Origin: Cryptomeria japonica
Taxonomy: Eukaryota > Streptophyta > Pinopsida > Cupressales > Cupressaceae
Length of the DNA stretch: 64,000 nt
Assembly (NCBI RefSeq): GCF_030272615.1
Contig: NC_081413.1
Span: 565,639,010 to 565,703,009, forward strand
Direction: 5' to 3'
The position numbers and the translations under genes were made by a program. Below the pieces are notes generated by a model. It did not search any database, was not told the origin of the DNA, and saw only the letters and a program-made list of their open reading frames with translations. Shown here piece by piece: positions 12,601 through 25,079 of this stretch (within the stretch, counting starts at the first letter, position 1; the number at the start of each line of letters is the position of its first letter).

Positions 12601-13260
12601 TTTTAGCATGTATTATATCTCTCAAAGCTCTTTCAAGCTTAAGAATAGCCTTGTAACTCAACATTTTCCATACTAGAAGTAATTGTAATAGCATTCCTTT
12701 CAAATTGAATAAAAGTAGAAAGTTTTCCTTCTAAATAATCTTGTTCTTTGTTGTGGTTGAATGAATGAAAGCTAGTTATTTTGATTCGTCTTTAATCCTT
12801 TGCTTCTTTGTTCATTTCAAGAAATGTGGACTAAGAAAATATATGCTTAGTGTAGGTTTTATGTTGTGCATAACCATTATATCGGTATTTTGGAGTTGTG
12901 AAACATAGTTTCCTTCACACAAACTATTGAAAACAGTGCCTCCATATAAGTTTCTAATGTGCTAAATACTATAGGTTCAATTGTAAAGATTAGAGCTTTT
13001 GATACATTAGATTGTGAATCAAGTTTTCATTTTCATATCCTATTATTGGTGCATCACCTCCTAGTTTCATTTTTAGAATATTTCTCCCATTTTCCTATCA
13101 AGTTCAATCCAATTTTAGGAGGTCAATCAAGAGAACTATCTTTCTTTAGAGATTCACCTTCATTATGAGCAATCGACATGCTCGAAGGTGTTTCCATGTT
13201 GCATGAGATTGCTAAACTTTAGAGCTTGAGCAATTGGGTGCAATCCTTCATGACAGTTCA
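9602..13260 (+). repeat. 5' LTR of the giant-LTR element (~3.66 kb)
   Basis: It is similar over its whole length and in the same orientation to 50892-54574, starting TGTTACCAATTTCC and ending CAGTTCA. It is AT-rich with no conserved ORF; short frames at 10731-11036, 11675-11908 and 12342-12527 are broken in the other copy. The stretch near 12700 ('gaataaaagtagaaag') is the kind of A-rich signal found before LTR transcript ends. Confidence 0.65.
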
Positions 13261-13265
13261 TTTTT

Positions 13266-13285
13266 TGGCATGCTTGGTGGGAAAT
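13266..13285 (+). other. Candidate primer-binding site of the giant-LTR element
   Basis: TGGCATGCTTGGTGGGAAAT starts five T residues after the point where the two LTR copies stop matching. It looks like a decayed TGGCACGCCCGGTGGGA-type plant Gypsy primer-binding site, with C-to-T changes. The match is from memory of the motif class and was not searched. Confidence 0.5.
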
Positions 13286-13409
13286 GGTTGAACTATGTCA
13301 GTTCAATTCCTTGCATCAATTTGCTGGTATTTGGTGTGTTATCAATAATTTCAGCCTTTGAGGACAAAATCTATACACACCTGGCAGCTCTATAGAGAAT
13401 ACCTTTTGG

Positions 13410-16005
13410 TTTAAAAAAGATGAGTATTATGTTTCAAAACGATTTTCTATCCAAATTTCCAACTCTTTGAATGATAAAGATGTCAATTTTTCATCGACAA
13501 TATGTATATCCACCATCGTATTATGAGAATGATGTCCATGAGGCTCCTTATTAGCCATATCCAAGCAACTACAATGTTGTTTTTAATCCAAATAGCCCTG
13601 CTATAGTAAGAAGCCAACATGCTCATCATGCTTACCTCTCACCCACCCCTGCTCAGCTTGTTGGCAACCTAACCATGTTTACAATTAGCCTCAAGAAGTC
13701 CATTTTGTTCTGAATCAGTAGTATTGTCTTCCTGACCAACCTTAAAACACCAAAAATGTGGAGCTTAAAGATATTACAAATATGGTCAAAGAAACTTTTC
13801 TTGACTTCACCAAGCAACTGGATGATATCAAAAGACATCAAGAGTTTGTTTTGTAACAGAATGAGTGAGCTTATCTAGCCTATCTTCATGAGAAGAGTTG
13901 GCTTACCAGGCCTATCTTCAAGATCAACAATTCGAGATGCAAAAAGGATAGTTTGAGGAGAATCTTGAACAACAAATTGTTGTAAAAGAGGTGGAGAAAA
14001 ATTTATTGCTTGCCAAGAAAGAGGCTTCCAGGGTCAAAATTCCAAGTTTCAGACAAGGCACGATTCTCCTAAGTCTCCAAAATTTGAGATTCCAAGTTTT
14101 AGTAGTCCTCCTTTCAAGAACCTGTAAAAGAAGAGCTTTGAATGTTTGCATTTCCAAGTTTTAGAAATCCTATTTTAGTTCAAAACCCTATGGTTATCAA
14201 GAGGAAACTTTTGAAGAGCCCCTTCAAAAGCCCAATTAGCTTCTTACATTCTAGATTAGCTTGTAAAAGAAAATGTTTGTCAATATGTTTTCCCAAGTTT
14301 TAGAAGATACTAGCCTTTACATGATTACCAAACTAAACAAAACCAATCTATTCTTCAAGAACAACCTTCTTATCCTATTATAATTAGTCCATCCATAGAT
14401 GAACCCAATAATGCTTTGATTTCTGAAAACAATCAAGTTGTAGAGTAGAAAGAGTAGGTGTTTGAGGAGACAAAAAATAGATCTTTCACATGTTGTTATG
14501 TTTGTATAAGAGATCCAAATTGATAAATCATGCTTGTTAAAAGAGATGGAAGAGGTTGTAGATGAGGAACAACAAGTTCTAGATCAAGAAAAGGTTGATA
14601 ATTTTCAAATTCTTATTGATCTGTTTGACGAGTTACCATTTTTTGTGAATGATGAGCAAGATGAAACTTAGATCATGGTAGAATTAGCTTCAAATCAACA
14701 AGAAGGGGTTCTAAATTTTATGTTTTGACTCCTCAAGAGAGCTACAAAAAGGTAAAATCAATCCTCTCCCCACAAAAAATCAAGATTGAGAATGAAGAGG
14801 ACTCATTTTGGAATGATCTTGAGGTATTTGTTTCAAGTTTAGACATCAAGAATTCATCTTTTCATGAAGAGAATTAAGAACAATAGGTGGTTGTGAATGA
14901 AATAGTTATTGAATCTCAGGTTCAAGCTGATTTATTTTTTAAGCTTCCTTTGTTTGTAAGTAATGGTGAAGAGTGTTAGGAATCCCACAGATACTGAGAG
15001 GGGGGGGTGAATCAGTATCTAACTGGTATATAGAATTTCTTAACTTAAAACATGTAGAACATAATATAACAGTGTACCGGTATGCAAGAAATAATGCAAT
15101 AAATAGAATCAAGAACATCCACATGAAAAGCACACCATAACACAAGGTTTTAACGAGGAAACCCAGTGTGGGAAAAACATCAGTGGGATTTGTGACCCAC
15201 AATATTTACTCACTAGCCAATAAGAGAATATTACTTACAATAGGAGCCTGCACATGCAGGAAGGCCAACTGCCTAGAGCTCACTACTCAATGGGAAGTCT
15301 CTTCAATGCCTGATCCAGTATCGGTTGCTACTCTGATGCTTACATAAACCCCTTAACCTATATTTCGCATAATAGGTCTGCCTAATATTTTTCCTTATTA
15401 CTTACATCTCCTTTTTCTAATGTCTACAATGATCTCTTTTATATATAAGAGTCATTTTACAATTTACCAAGTCGGCTTACAAAGTTTTACAATAATAAAC
15501 AAAATATAATATAACAAAATCCTATTGGCCTCTGTGCCGGTGCCGGTGTCTTGAGTGCCAGTGTAGAGTGTGATCTGCTGATGCTGGTATAATGCTTTTG
15601 CTGGTGCCATAGGATTGCCAGGTTGCCATCAATGAAAAAACCTTCAATCACATACAATGTCTCATTGGAGTGTGCATATGCCAACAAAGAGAATATGTGT
15701 GAACTAGCAAAATTGCCAAATTTTGATCAACAAGAGCTTCAAAATCACTTTGATAGGGTGTTGATCCATGAGATAAATAAATAAATGAGGACAAAATAGT
15801 TGTGAAAGGTCTAGAGGTTGATATGGATGCAAATATGGTTGAAATGAAGCAGAAATGTAAGCAAGAAGTAGTTACGGTTGAAGAAGAAAAAGATCAAGAA
15901 GAAACTAGTAGAGAAAATCCAAGCATGAGCATCTTGAGAGGTTTCCCAATCAAGCCTTTTTCCATAATAGAGTCCAAGCATGAAACTCATGGTGAAGAAC
16001 AATAG
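13410..16005 (+). pseudogene. Degenerate gag-like ORF of the giant-LTR element
   Basis: Broken frames after the primer-binding site give a Tyr/Pro/Asn-rich N-terminal part (around 13510-13680, with YVYPPSYYENDVHEAPY), then a Lys/Gln-rich helical part (LDDIKRHQEFV near 13810), then a strongly acidic part (LKEMEEVVDEEQQ near 14545, DELPFFVNDEQDE near 14630). After the solo LTR at 14974-15686 it continues with acidic sequence to 16005. Position and composition suggest a gag-equivalent protein, but no gag domain or zinc knuckle can be seen, so the function is open. Many stops and frameshifts rule out expression. Confidence 0.45.
14974..15686 (-). repeat. Solo Copia LTR (713 bp) with target duplication AAGAG
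   Basis: On the minus strand it starts TGTTGGCATATGC and ends CCTAACA. It is flanked directly by AAGAG at 14969-14973 and 15687-15691. A TATATAA box lies near 15441-15447. The GGGGGG-containing stretch at ~15001 is the usual Copia LTR 'TGAATCAGT' end region. No internal domain accompanies it, so it is a solo LTR left by LTR-LTR recombination. It interrupts the gag-like ORF of the giant-LTR element. Confidence 0.85.
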
Positions 16006-16639
16006 ATCCAACCTACATATGCACTCCAAAATAGCAATGTGTTTGTGTTATCCATGAAACCTGAACAGTGTTATTAGCCCAAAAGTCTTGTGTCCTTTTA
16101 CTTATCGGGCCTTTATAGATTTCTTATTTGTGAATCTCATTGTTCACTTAGATAATCCAAGACCTAAGTCACGGATTTTGTGCGTTTTCAAACCCATTTT
16201 TTGTTCCCTCTCATTTATTAGCCATGTCGCAGAGTTATAAGTTTCCATATGTTTTTGATTGTTCGACTTTTTTCCTTAATCTCTTTGTCTTGGTCGCTTG
16301 GGTAGAAGTTATCAAAAAATCTAAATTTCCTGATCATTGGTTCTAAAGTTCTAATTTCTCATGATCAAGTGAGCTGTGAGTGCTACCTAGGTTTTTAGCA
16401 TCGTTACCTTATGAAGTGATATGTACGAACTAACCTTGATTTATATTTTAAATAGGAACTTGCAAGTTAAAAGACCATTTTTTAAGGGATGAAGTAACTG
16501 CAACATTAAATGCATGCCATGTCAAAATAAGTACACAGATGGGATGGTGAAAAACTTTTGAATCTACATTTCATTTTCAGTTTCTCTTTTCATGCAGTAT
16601 TTGATTTCAATAGTTTTCTCTCATGCAGAGTGGAATTCA
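16006..16639 (+). other. Spacer, possible intron, between the two ORFs of the giant-LTR element
   Basis: AT-rich sequence without a usable frame. It ends in a pyrimidine-rich stretch and TCATGCAG just before coding similarity begins, which looks like a splice acceptor. This is suggestive only. Confidence 0.35.
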
Positions 16640-17760
16640 ATATCGCTAGGCTGGCATAAGGGATACTAATATTGAACACCTTGATGTTGAGAAGTTTTTG
16701 GAACAACTTGAGCGAGGAGATAGAACCCCATTGCATGACAAAATTCTTCAAAGTGGCTTAGTGCATGCAGGAGGTTTTCCATCTAATATTCCAAGTGTTG
16801 ATTTGGTAATTGCATGCTAAAAAAGATACAATCTGGAGACTCAGGGAACTCTGTGCTGAAGATGGAACAGAGATTGCAAGAATCACCCCTGAGAGCATTT
16901 CCTATGCACTATGTATTCCAGAGAAAGAAGCTCCTAAGGAAATGTTTTTGATTGCAAGAGAGGAATATTTCAAGGCTCATGAGGATTGGTGCAAAAATTC
17001 TATAGCCAAGTCTTGGTTGAAGTCCGAAAAAGGAGGTAAGTCTCAATTGCCCGCCAAACTTAAAAGAATGCATTTCAGGGAATAAATTTCAGATATTATC
17101 ACTTTGTTGCATCATGTCGTGGGAATTTCTTTCTTAGACACTTTTAAATTCTAGATGTGTCATTTCATCTTGGTAATTTGTAGACAGGAAAATCATATCA
17201 ATTGGGGTGCAATAATTAGCTACCATTTAAATGAACAATTGAAAAATCTCCAACGAGTTGTAGTTTTCAATATGTGTTCGTATCTAATTTATGTTCTGGC
17301 TAGCCAAGATGTTCTCTGGACAGGATTAGAATAATGAGGTTCCCTTACATCAGATGTGCATGTTTATAGTAAATTCACTCAACTCGCCATGCAAGTTGGG
17401 ATGAAAACTTATTCTCATGTCAATGATGCTTTCCTTATGAAAATTGTTAAAAGGCTTGAAGGAAACCTTGGACTACAGATTTCACATGAAGTCACTACTT
17501 TGATAATGAAATTTGGGAGTTTTTATACTTAGTTTGATAGGTTCACCTACCTCAAAAATTGGGGGTTTTAAAAAAGCTCCACTGAAGTTACCTTGGTTTC
17601 CTAGTGATTTTCTTGTTTTCCTTGAAGTGTGTCAGCAAATGGTCATGGTTAATGTTAAATATTTGAATATGGGAAATAAGGGGTAAGCATTTCTATTATC
17701 TATGCCTCTCTTTTCTTAGCAAAACCAATAGTGTTGCTAAGGGGGTTGAGAAAACCCTAG
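16640..17760 (+). pseudogene. ORF2 of the giant-LTR element, part 1 (uncharacterised protein)
   Basis: I do not recognise this protein. Stitching frames by eye gives an acidic start (LDVEKFLEQLERGDRTPLHD near 16690), the motif GLVHAGGFPSNIPSVD (~16760-16806), then from 16810 a clean 91-codon stretch with RITPESISYALCIPE. The reading continues in pieces with DIITLLHHVVGISF (~17090), WGAIISYHLNEQL (~17205) and SHEVTTLIMKFGSF (~17490). It reads like a folded globular domain with conserved W, G and aromatic positions, not low-complexity gag. A sequence like GGTAAGCA near 17690 might be a splice donor. The frame is then cut by Gypsy-B at about 17761 and resumes at 27221. Confidence 0.5.
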
Positions 17761-17773
17761 ATGGATTCCATTT

Positions 17774-19067
17774 TCAGTACTTGAATAATAGTCTTGTATC
17801 TTCTATAGAGAGATCTCCATCTTTGTAAGAAGGATGCAGAGGTTTCATTCTCTTTTTTTTTTCATCACATAGATCCATCAATGTAACTAGGGTATCAATG
17901 TTATGCGAGAAGTTAGCAATAAATTGTTCAGCTATTTCACCCCATGATGTGATCGTTGGTGGGAGATGTGAAACCACGCCAAGGCAGAACCTCCGAGACT
18001 TTTTGGAAACAATATCATTAGATAGGTTACTTCATGTGGAACCTCTATACATGTAGTGAAAAATTCTCTGATGTGATCTCTAGGATCACCTTTCCCTCGG
18101 TATCTGTCAAATTTTGGTGTTTCAAAATGTGGAGGGAAAGCAGGCATGTATATTGTATGATCAAAGGGATAAGGACGTAAGTCCTACATCATATAGCTCT
18201 TTTTTTCATTACCAGTTTGCATAGTTGTCACCTGTTGTTGTAGATTCTATATTTGTTGGGTTATAATATCCATTTGAGTCAGTGGCGCACTTTGCGCATG
18301 TATGTTCCTCACAAAAGGATTTAAGGTAGTATAAATAGGAGGTTGCTGAAATATACCATAAATGTAATTCTGTGTGTTGTGGCTTCCGTTGGGTATTATG
18401 AAATAAGTGAATTGTGAACCCATGTTTGATTGGGTTGTACTCATTGTATTAGCGTAACTTGGGTTTATGCTCTGATGACTATATGTAGAACCTATTGAGT
18501 AGGAAACTGGAGGTTGAGTTGCACTTGTCGTATGAGAAACATGCGAGGCTTGTGTTTGACTTGGTATTGAAACACTTGACATTACTGGTGTAGTTTGAAA
18601 GGCTATGATAACCTTCATTTGTGCATTAACGTTCATTATTGAGGATGATGCACTCACTTGAGAACTTATGTTTAACACCAAGGTTGTTTGGGTTAACGAT
18701 GTTGATGCATTTTGGGAGGAACTTGAAGTCATAGATTGTGTTTGTGTTACATTTGGTACTTGACTTCTATTTTGACCTAAGGTAATCCCTAGCGGTAAGA
18801 TCGTTGTGACATCAAAACCTTGAGGTAACTTGGCACCATTTTTTAATAACAAAGAAAGATATCTATATATGTCATTGTTTATAAGAGTGTTTAGAATCAT
18901 AAGGACATGTGGGTCCTGTTGAGTTGAATCAATTTCCTCACATGTTAAGTTTTGTTGTAGCTCATGTATTGTTGTCATGACATAAGGATTTTACTATTGA
19001 GAGTTTTGATTGCTTGGCATATCCATGTTCCAAGTAGGGTTAATTGACAAGTCATTGTTTGACTCCA
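17774..19067 (-). pseudogene. Gypsy-B gag polyprotein, N-terminal part
   Basis: It starts at the ATG at 19067 with MESNNDLSINPTW. Two adjacent stops (~18990) interrupt it before the continuous stretch 18978-18247, which is Ser/Thr/Gln-rich. Then the retrotransposon gag core follows at 18147-17932: FDRYRGKGDPRDHIREF and GGSALAWF, diagnostic of the Retrotrans_gag family. A one-base deletion near 17965 shifts the frame; the core continues as TSWGEIAEQFIANF to 17774. It would form the particle shell. The zinc knuckle and everything after it are missing because the element is truncated. Confidence 0.75.
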
Positions 19068-19217
19068 TTTTACTCTTTGCCTTTTGTGACCTTGTGACAG
19101 GAACTTAAGACTTCTATATGAGGAAACTTAGGACCTAATAAAGATGATGACAGACCTTGGGTATGAATGCAAGACTCTAGAAAAAAATGTGAGGTATACA
19201 ACACTAAACCTAACTCT

Positions 19218-19499
19218 TTATTGGGGATTCGGACGTAGAACTTGTTGAGTACTTTGAGAATTTTTCAATACAAGTTTTTCAAGTTCTTGTCTAAGAAGTT
19301 CTACAACAATTTCTCTATCAATTCTGAGGGCAATCTTATACTCTCTATCTAGCTCAAACTCGACCCCTATGTACTGAGGTGTACTTGTCTTTAACTGCAA
19401 AGCCAAGTTATCTAAGCCATCAATGATTTCTTGTTGACCGTCATTTGGCACTAGATTAGGTTGCTCAAAGGGGAATGAACCATCACCTGGTAGACCCAT
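19218..19499 (-). CDS. Small leader ORF of Gypsy-B (93 aa), unknown
   Basis: ATG at 19499 and a frame without stops to 19218, upstream of gag in a different frame. It has acidic and helical stretches (LDREYKIALRIDREIVVELL) that could form a coiled coil. It may be the true gag N-terminus joined by a lost frame, or a chance ORF. No family is recognised. Confidence 0.3.
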   Translation of the reverse strand: MGLPGDGSFPFEQPNLVPNDGQQEIIDGLDNLALQLKTSTPQYIGVEFELDREYKIALRIDREIVVELLRQELEKLVLKNSQSTQQVLRPNPQ

Positions 19500-19664
19500 T
19501 AGGACACATTCTATGAATTTCTAGGATGATTATGCAAATGAAGATGAACTATGACAGACGTATATGAAATCTAAACAAGGACTAATATGAAGATTATAAC
19601 GATATTAAAATGAACTAGGAGATTAATGAGACACAACTAAGGGCTTATGCAAAGATTACAACAA

Positions 19665-19830
19665 CATAAATTATAACGAGGATGACAATGAGGACTATGC
19701 AAGGACTTGTACAAACCCTAAGGACGTAAATGAGGACTGTGATGAGGACTATGCAAGGACTTATGCAAATTATAAGGACTATAATGAGGACTATAATGAG
19801 GATGATAATGAGGACTATGCAAGGACTAAG
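19665..19830. repeat. AGGACT-type short tandem repeats in the Gypsy-B leader
   Basis: Imperfect reiteration of units such as AATGAGGACTATGCAAGGAC and AAGGACTATAATGAGGACTA. The minus-strand ORF here (19645-20010), with its runs of Ile, Val and Leu, is a by-product of the repeat. Confidence 0.6.
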
Positions 19831-20865
19831 GACTCCAAGAACACCTATGGTCACAAGCATGTAAAATTTTGGACTTTGTTGGATTGTCAAATGTTTCAAG
19901 GTAGACTTTGTTTCAAATAACTTTGTTTGTAGGACAAGTCTATTTTTCAATTTTGAGAACACTATCTGAAGATAAATATAGTTGGATGAATTGTATTCTA
20001 ACAAACTCAAAGAATTTAGAGATATGCAAGGTAGAGCCTAAAATAGCCCAAATAGTGACTCAATACTGATCTAGCACAACGATACACATAAAAAACACAG
20101 AAGACAATCTTAGGTTGGAAAGTGGAAAACATTCAAAGAGTCCCTTACAATAAAATATTGAAACAAGATGAATAGCTAGAGAGTTTGGTAGCACTGGCTC
20201 CACTCCACGACACACACTTCTTGGGCATGCCAGTCTCTCTTACCCCGAAGATCCAAAGATCTTATCACAAAGGGATTTCTATCTCATAATGCAAGGTACA
20301 TGAAGGGTATCTATGGGGTACAATCCACACTCCTGGAATCAATGAATTTGGGATTTAGGCTACTAAGTTGGTTCGTATTATAAATTTTAAGGGGTCCTGA
20401 TCCAACAATGAATTCTCAGAGAAAGCCACTTAAGGATTTAGTTAAGCTTATTGGTACAGGGAAGACCCCCACATACGTCAAATTCACTCAATGCTCTAGC
20501 TGCCTGACTAATATGTTTATATAGCAGATCAAAAAACCTGCTCAAGAGTATATTGGGAGGGATGATATCCCCAACACATCCTAATTAGAAGTATCTCTAT
20601 GGGGTGACAAAATTCCCAGTCAAAGATACCCCTCACTACTGAAAAGAAAAATTGAGTGTCATTAACACTTTTCTTTTGCACCCAGGTTCACAAAAGATAG
20701 GGGAGAGGATAGTGTGTGTTTATAGTAGGAGCACTCCAAATAGAGAGAAAGTGTTCAAGATTCCTTCCTTGAGATATAACAATGTCTTATTTATTCTATT
20801 CATAAGCCAGATTCACATCAATTTTAAAGCCCAAACTGAGGTGTTAGATCCACATGTACATGTCT
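19831..20865. other. Gypsy-B leader, non-coding
   Basis: Read on the minus strand this lies between the primer-binding site and gag. No ORF with recognisable motifs is seen, and the 77-codon frame at 20652-20885 looks like chance. Confidence 0.5.
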
Positions 20866-23800
20866 ATTGTAAAACACCAAAGTGAAGTGTGAGATCATGC
20901 ATGTCAATTTTAATCCCAAGATCAATTTTAAGCACCAATACAAAGTGTGAGAGCATGCATGTCAATTTTAACCAGATTTGTTTTAAGCACCAATATGAAG
21001 TGTGAAAGTGTAGTACCCCGTTTTGATCGGACTTATTAGACTATCTTTGTGTTGCAGTTTACTGTTCAGTGACACTTTATTGCTCATCATTTTGCAGACG
21101 TATTTGATATTATTTCATGTTTATCTGGATATTGGATGCATGAGTTATTTTCAGTATTTCAGTATTGGTGATTTCTAGTATTTCATGGATTATTGCTCGT
21201 ACTGACATCTTACTTTATCTAGGCGATGTGTCATATATATGTTGCGTGTTTGCTATTGTATTGGATGCAAGGGGACGATTTTCCTTCACTCGTTTCGATG
21301 AGACAGGGAACGTCACGATTCTCCTTCATCAGTGTGCGTGCCGTGTATTCTATATCTATATGCATGTATGTGTGCTTCGGTGATGCAGGATATTGCAGGT
21401 ACAAGTACCGGGTAGGTATGGGGTATCGTCTCCACCTGGCTTCACAGGTCTGAGCGTGCCTTATATGTCCGATGGGAGTGGAGGAGATAGCTTTTGACCT
21501 TAGTCCTTACCTCAGTCTATTATTGTGAGTGCCGTCAGTCGGTCGTTCATCCCTTTTGTTCAAATTTCAAGTCTTGTTGCTTTTCTCGATTTGCGTGCCA
21601 TAGGGGTTCGGTTAATTATTTAAAGTTTAAGTTGTCATTATTTGTTGGCTTGAGCGATTTATTCCTTATTATGCCTTATGTCTTGAATCAAGCGTAATTG
21701 ATTAGTTTATTAGATTTTAATTTTTAGTTGCTTATATTGGAAAAGTAATCGTGTTTAGATCCAACGGAAGAAGTAGAATAGATTAGTTAATTGTTTTCAA
21801 TATATGCAAATAAAGTTAACTCATTGTTTTCCTATTTAGTAGAAAAGTTGATTTAAATTGCTATATATGAAAAAAAAAGAAAAGAAAAGAAAGTCAAAAT
21901 GTGGGATTTTAATGTTTTTTAAATAGAAATCTTCCAACCTAGAAAATTAGGTTAAAGAGATTTTTCTTACTAAATCATTTTGGAGGAGATTTTTGGGGGT
22001 TATGCTTATTTTGGAGGAGGAGAAAGATATTTGAAAAAAAAATTGCTTAAAGGGTGGATTTGGGTGTGAACTAGCTGGGATTCCTGCTGAAGCATACCAT
22101 TCCTGCTTGGAAGTCATAGAGGTTGGTTGAATCCTTGCTTTCTTCCCATTTTCTGTTATTTGTTTAAAATCTTGAATTGTGAATTTTGGGTGTTGGGTGT
22201 TTGTTTGTCATGGGTTGTGGAAGAAGAATTCTACCAATTTGTTATCAAATTCAAACTTAATTTCTCTCCATGTAGTTTCTTAACTAAATTTGTATTGTTT
22301 CATCTTTGCTTGTGCAAGAAATATCTTAGTTTATTTTGCTGTTTGTATTTGGAAATTTGTTGGGTTTTGGTAGTGTTATGCTGGCGAAATTTTGCCAAGC
22401 ATTCATAAAACACCTCCCCCTGATAATTTCCAGTTTAAAAATGATGGTCATGAGTTAAATTTCCTTGTTCATGCTTGATTGGGAGCAAATAAATTCAATT
22501 GGGGTTTGGGGATTAAGATTATTCCCATTTAATTAAATTTTTAGAGCAAACTGGGCTGATTTGAATGAAATTTTAATGCCCCTGTTTTGTCTCAGAAGAT
22601 TTGTTTATTGCTGGTAAAATTGGCAATACTAGTGACTGGAAAATTGGTTTTAATTGGTTTTTGGTTGAATGTTTGTCAAATTATGGTGGCTGGAAAATTA
22701 AATTTTAATTTGGTTTTAACAGAGGTTTTACCTCTGTCTCTGTCTTTAAGTTTTTATCTTTTTTTAGTCTCAGTCGTTTTTATCAAAAACGAGTTTAAAT
22801 TGTTTATTAAACCCAAAAGGAAATTGATTAAATTTGAAAACAAAGCCATTGGGGGCGGTGGCAAGGAGCTGGGCTCGACCCAGCCACGCACCCCCCTTCC
22901 CTTCCCTTCCCTTGCGCTACCTTGCAGTTACCACAGTGCTGGGGTTAGCAGCAAGCGCTACTTTCCCCAGACTGAGGATGCAGCAAGCGCTGCATTCCCC
23001 AGTCTGGGAAAAGCAGCCTTGCTGCCGTGGGTGCTTGGGGGCCCCACGTAGTATATTTTAATATTGTTTTTTTTTATATTTTTTTTTTTTGTTTTATAAA
23101 AAAATGAAAATAATGTTATATATATCGTGGTTTGAATAAAATCAATAAGTGTTTTTGGTATTTAATATTAAGTAAGAATATATTGTTATTTAAACAATAA
23201 TAACAATATGTTATTTAATATTAAATAATAATAATGTGTTAATTGTAGTTTGTATTGATGTTGAGATTATTTAATAATTTTTCGATTTTAGTAATGAGGA
23301 TAATTGCCTGGTATTGTGTAAATAAATTAAATGATTAGAGGTTAGTATTAATGTTGGAATTAAGGAAAGTTTAGGTTAAATTTGATATTAGAGTTGTTAT
23401 CCAGTATTGAAAAATAATCGTATGATGTTGTATTCGACAAATAGTTGTTATTTGGAATTATTTTATATTAGCTGATATTTACAATTGTTTAATTTGATTT
23501 AAATGTTGACTGCTCAAAGAAAGATTGCTTGTGTAGGATCTTACGTTTTAATAATTGCAGTCTAGTTGTTTTAATGTCGTCGCATTATGTTTAAAATGGT
23601 CATTATGTTGTCGATGTTTACCCTTGGTCAGGTGTCGATGTTCAAACCTTGAGGAAGTGGGCTATTATGTGTTATGTCCTTAATGGCCAACTCTGGGTTC
23701 GTGACTGTGAGTCCTCCACCTGTGTTATGTCTGGATAATTTATGGTTGTTAGTCCACCATAGAGTTCTCATAGATAGTCTTATCCAGTTAGTGACCTAGT

Positions 23801-24955
23801 CGAGAGAGTGGCTTTCGGGCAGGGGCCGCACCCAAAGTGGATGGCAGGATAACCCCTCGAAAGTCAGCTATTAAGTGATAACCTAATAATTTGTTTAGGG
23901 GGTGGGTAGTTATTAATTTAATTAAGATAATGTACCCTGTACACGGTTGAGTGCTTGTATAGGCTCAAGGTGTTTGGGAAGGCCTGGAATGGCAAACTTA
24001 CCACCTTGTCTTCACGAAAGGATGGTAGGGTCCGCATGATGCTTAGATGGAGCCGGGGGTTCGGGAGAGGTTACCAGGATAACCCATGATGGGGGCCGGG
24101 ACCTATGGAGACCTACCTAGGGTAACCATGTTAAGCCATGTGATGACACTCTCTCTCTAGGGTCGCTAGTGTTTTGTGAGTCGAGTCACTTGTGTACTGC
24201 AGAGTCATGTGTACTGTTGTACTTCTCTTGCTTGCTTGAGGGTCGTCTACTATCTCCTAGCATGGTGGGGTGGTGCCTTTATGGGATCACATGGTCGGGT
24301 GGTAGTGCCACCTCCCATCGGATATCTTGTTCCTACCTTCACGCGAGGATTGGCTTCGCCGGTGCATCTTGGTTCTTGCTTCATGTTGCACTTATGTTCT
24401 TGATTTTGTACCTTGAGGCCCGTGTGGCCATTGTATCAGCAACTTGTAACCTTTGTATTTTATTATTCTATGGAAGCCATGTAATTTATGGAACATTGTA
24501 ATTAAAGTCATGGGATGTATATTGTTTCAATTATCTTTCCTATTTTGTATAAATGAATCTTTGGAAGTATGTATGTTGTAATTCTTTCAGCCTATCCTTT
24601 GGAGATCAATTTATGAATATGAATTATTTAATCGTTATTGGCTTTCCTTAATTTAAATGGAAGATTGGATTAATATGGTGATGTGGTTTTATTTTGAAGT
24701 AATCTTCGTTGGTAACCCTTTAGGATGTAATGTTAGTCTTCCGCTTATGTTAATTATTGAGAAAAGTTATGATTAATTCATTTAATCTTTAAAAAAAAAT
24801 AAAAATTATTGCACCTTTTAGTTGCCTTGTTGTGTTGCCATCCTTTAGGGTTCCTGGCGGGGCATTACAGAAAGCATGCATGCCAATTTTAACCAGATTT
24901 GTTTTAAGCACCAATATGAAGTGTGGGAGCATGCATGTCAATTTTAAACCCAAAA
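20866..24955. repeat. Minisatellite of ~60 bp units, split by a solo LTR
   Basis: Units containing GCATGCATGTCAATTTTAA followed by CACCAATATGAAGTGTGA-type sequence occur at 20866-21008 and again at 24870-24955, about four in all. They form one tandem array in the Gypsy-B leader once the 21009-24869 insertion is removed. Confidence 0.7.
21009..24869 (+). repeat. Large solo LTR (3.86 kb) with target duplication GAAAG
   Basis: It starts TGTAGTACCCCG and ends CGGGGCATTACA, an imperfect terminal inverted repeat typical of LTR ends, and is flanked by GAAAG at 21004-21008 and 24870-24874. It contains no protein motif in any frame. Contents include a CCCTT-rich run at ~22890-22915, poly-T near 23060-23085 and a GC-richer block at 23600-24130. 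Near the end there is a stretch like an LTR poly(A) region (around 24440-24510), which suggests plus orientation. ORFs such as 22587-23051 and 24169-24501 show no family. It could instead be a short internal-deleted element, since no second LTR was seen inside. Confidence 0.7.
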
Positions 24956-25079
24956 TCCAAAAGTGATTTAACCCTAAAATAGTGGTTTCCAAATTTTTTT
25001 GGGATGATCAAGCCTTCTTTGTAATTTTGCCACATGTTTTAAACAGGGAATCAGTAACAAGAAAGCCAAACTATTTATC

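Noticed and set aside
9602-13260. Plain segmental duplication of 3.6 kb
   Set aside because: Possible, but similarity stops exactly at a primer-binding-site-like sequence and coding remnants lie only between the copies, so an LTR pair is the better reading.
16640-17760. Plant mobile-domain transposase-derived gene
   Set aside because: A loose resemblance in style (repeated hydrophobic blocks with a P-E-x-I-x-x-x-L-x-I-P motif) was considered, but I cannot align it with confidence and no neighbouring transposase ends were found.
22587-23051. 154-codon ORF
   Set aside because: Lies in a solo LTR, low-complexity and Leu-rich then Pro/Ala-rich from a CCCTT run; no family motif.
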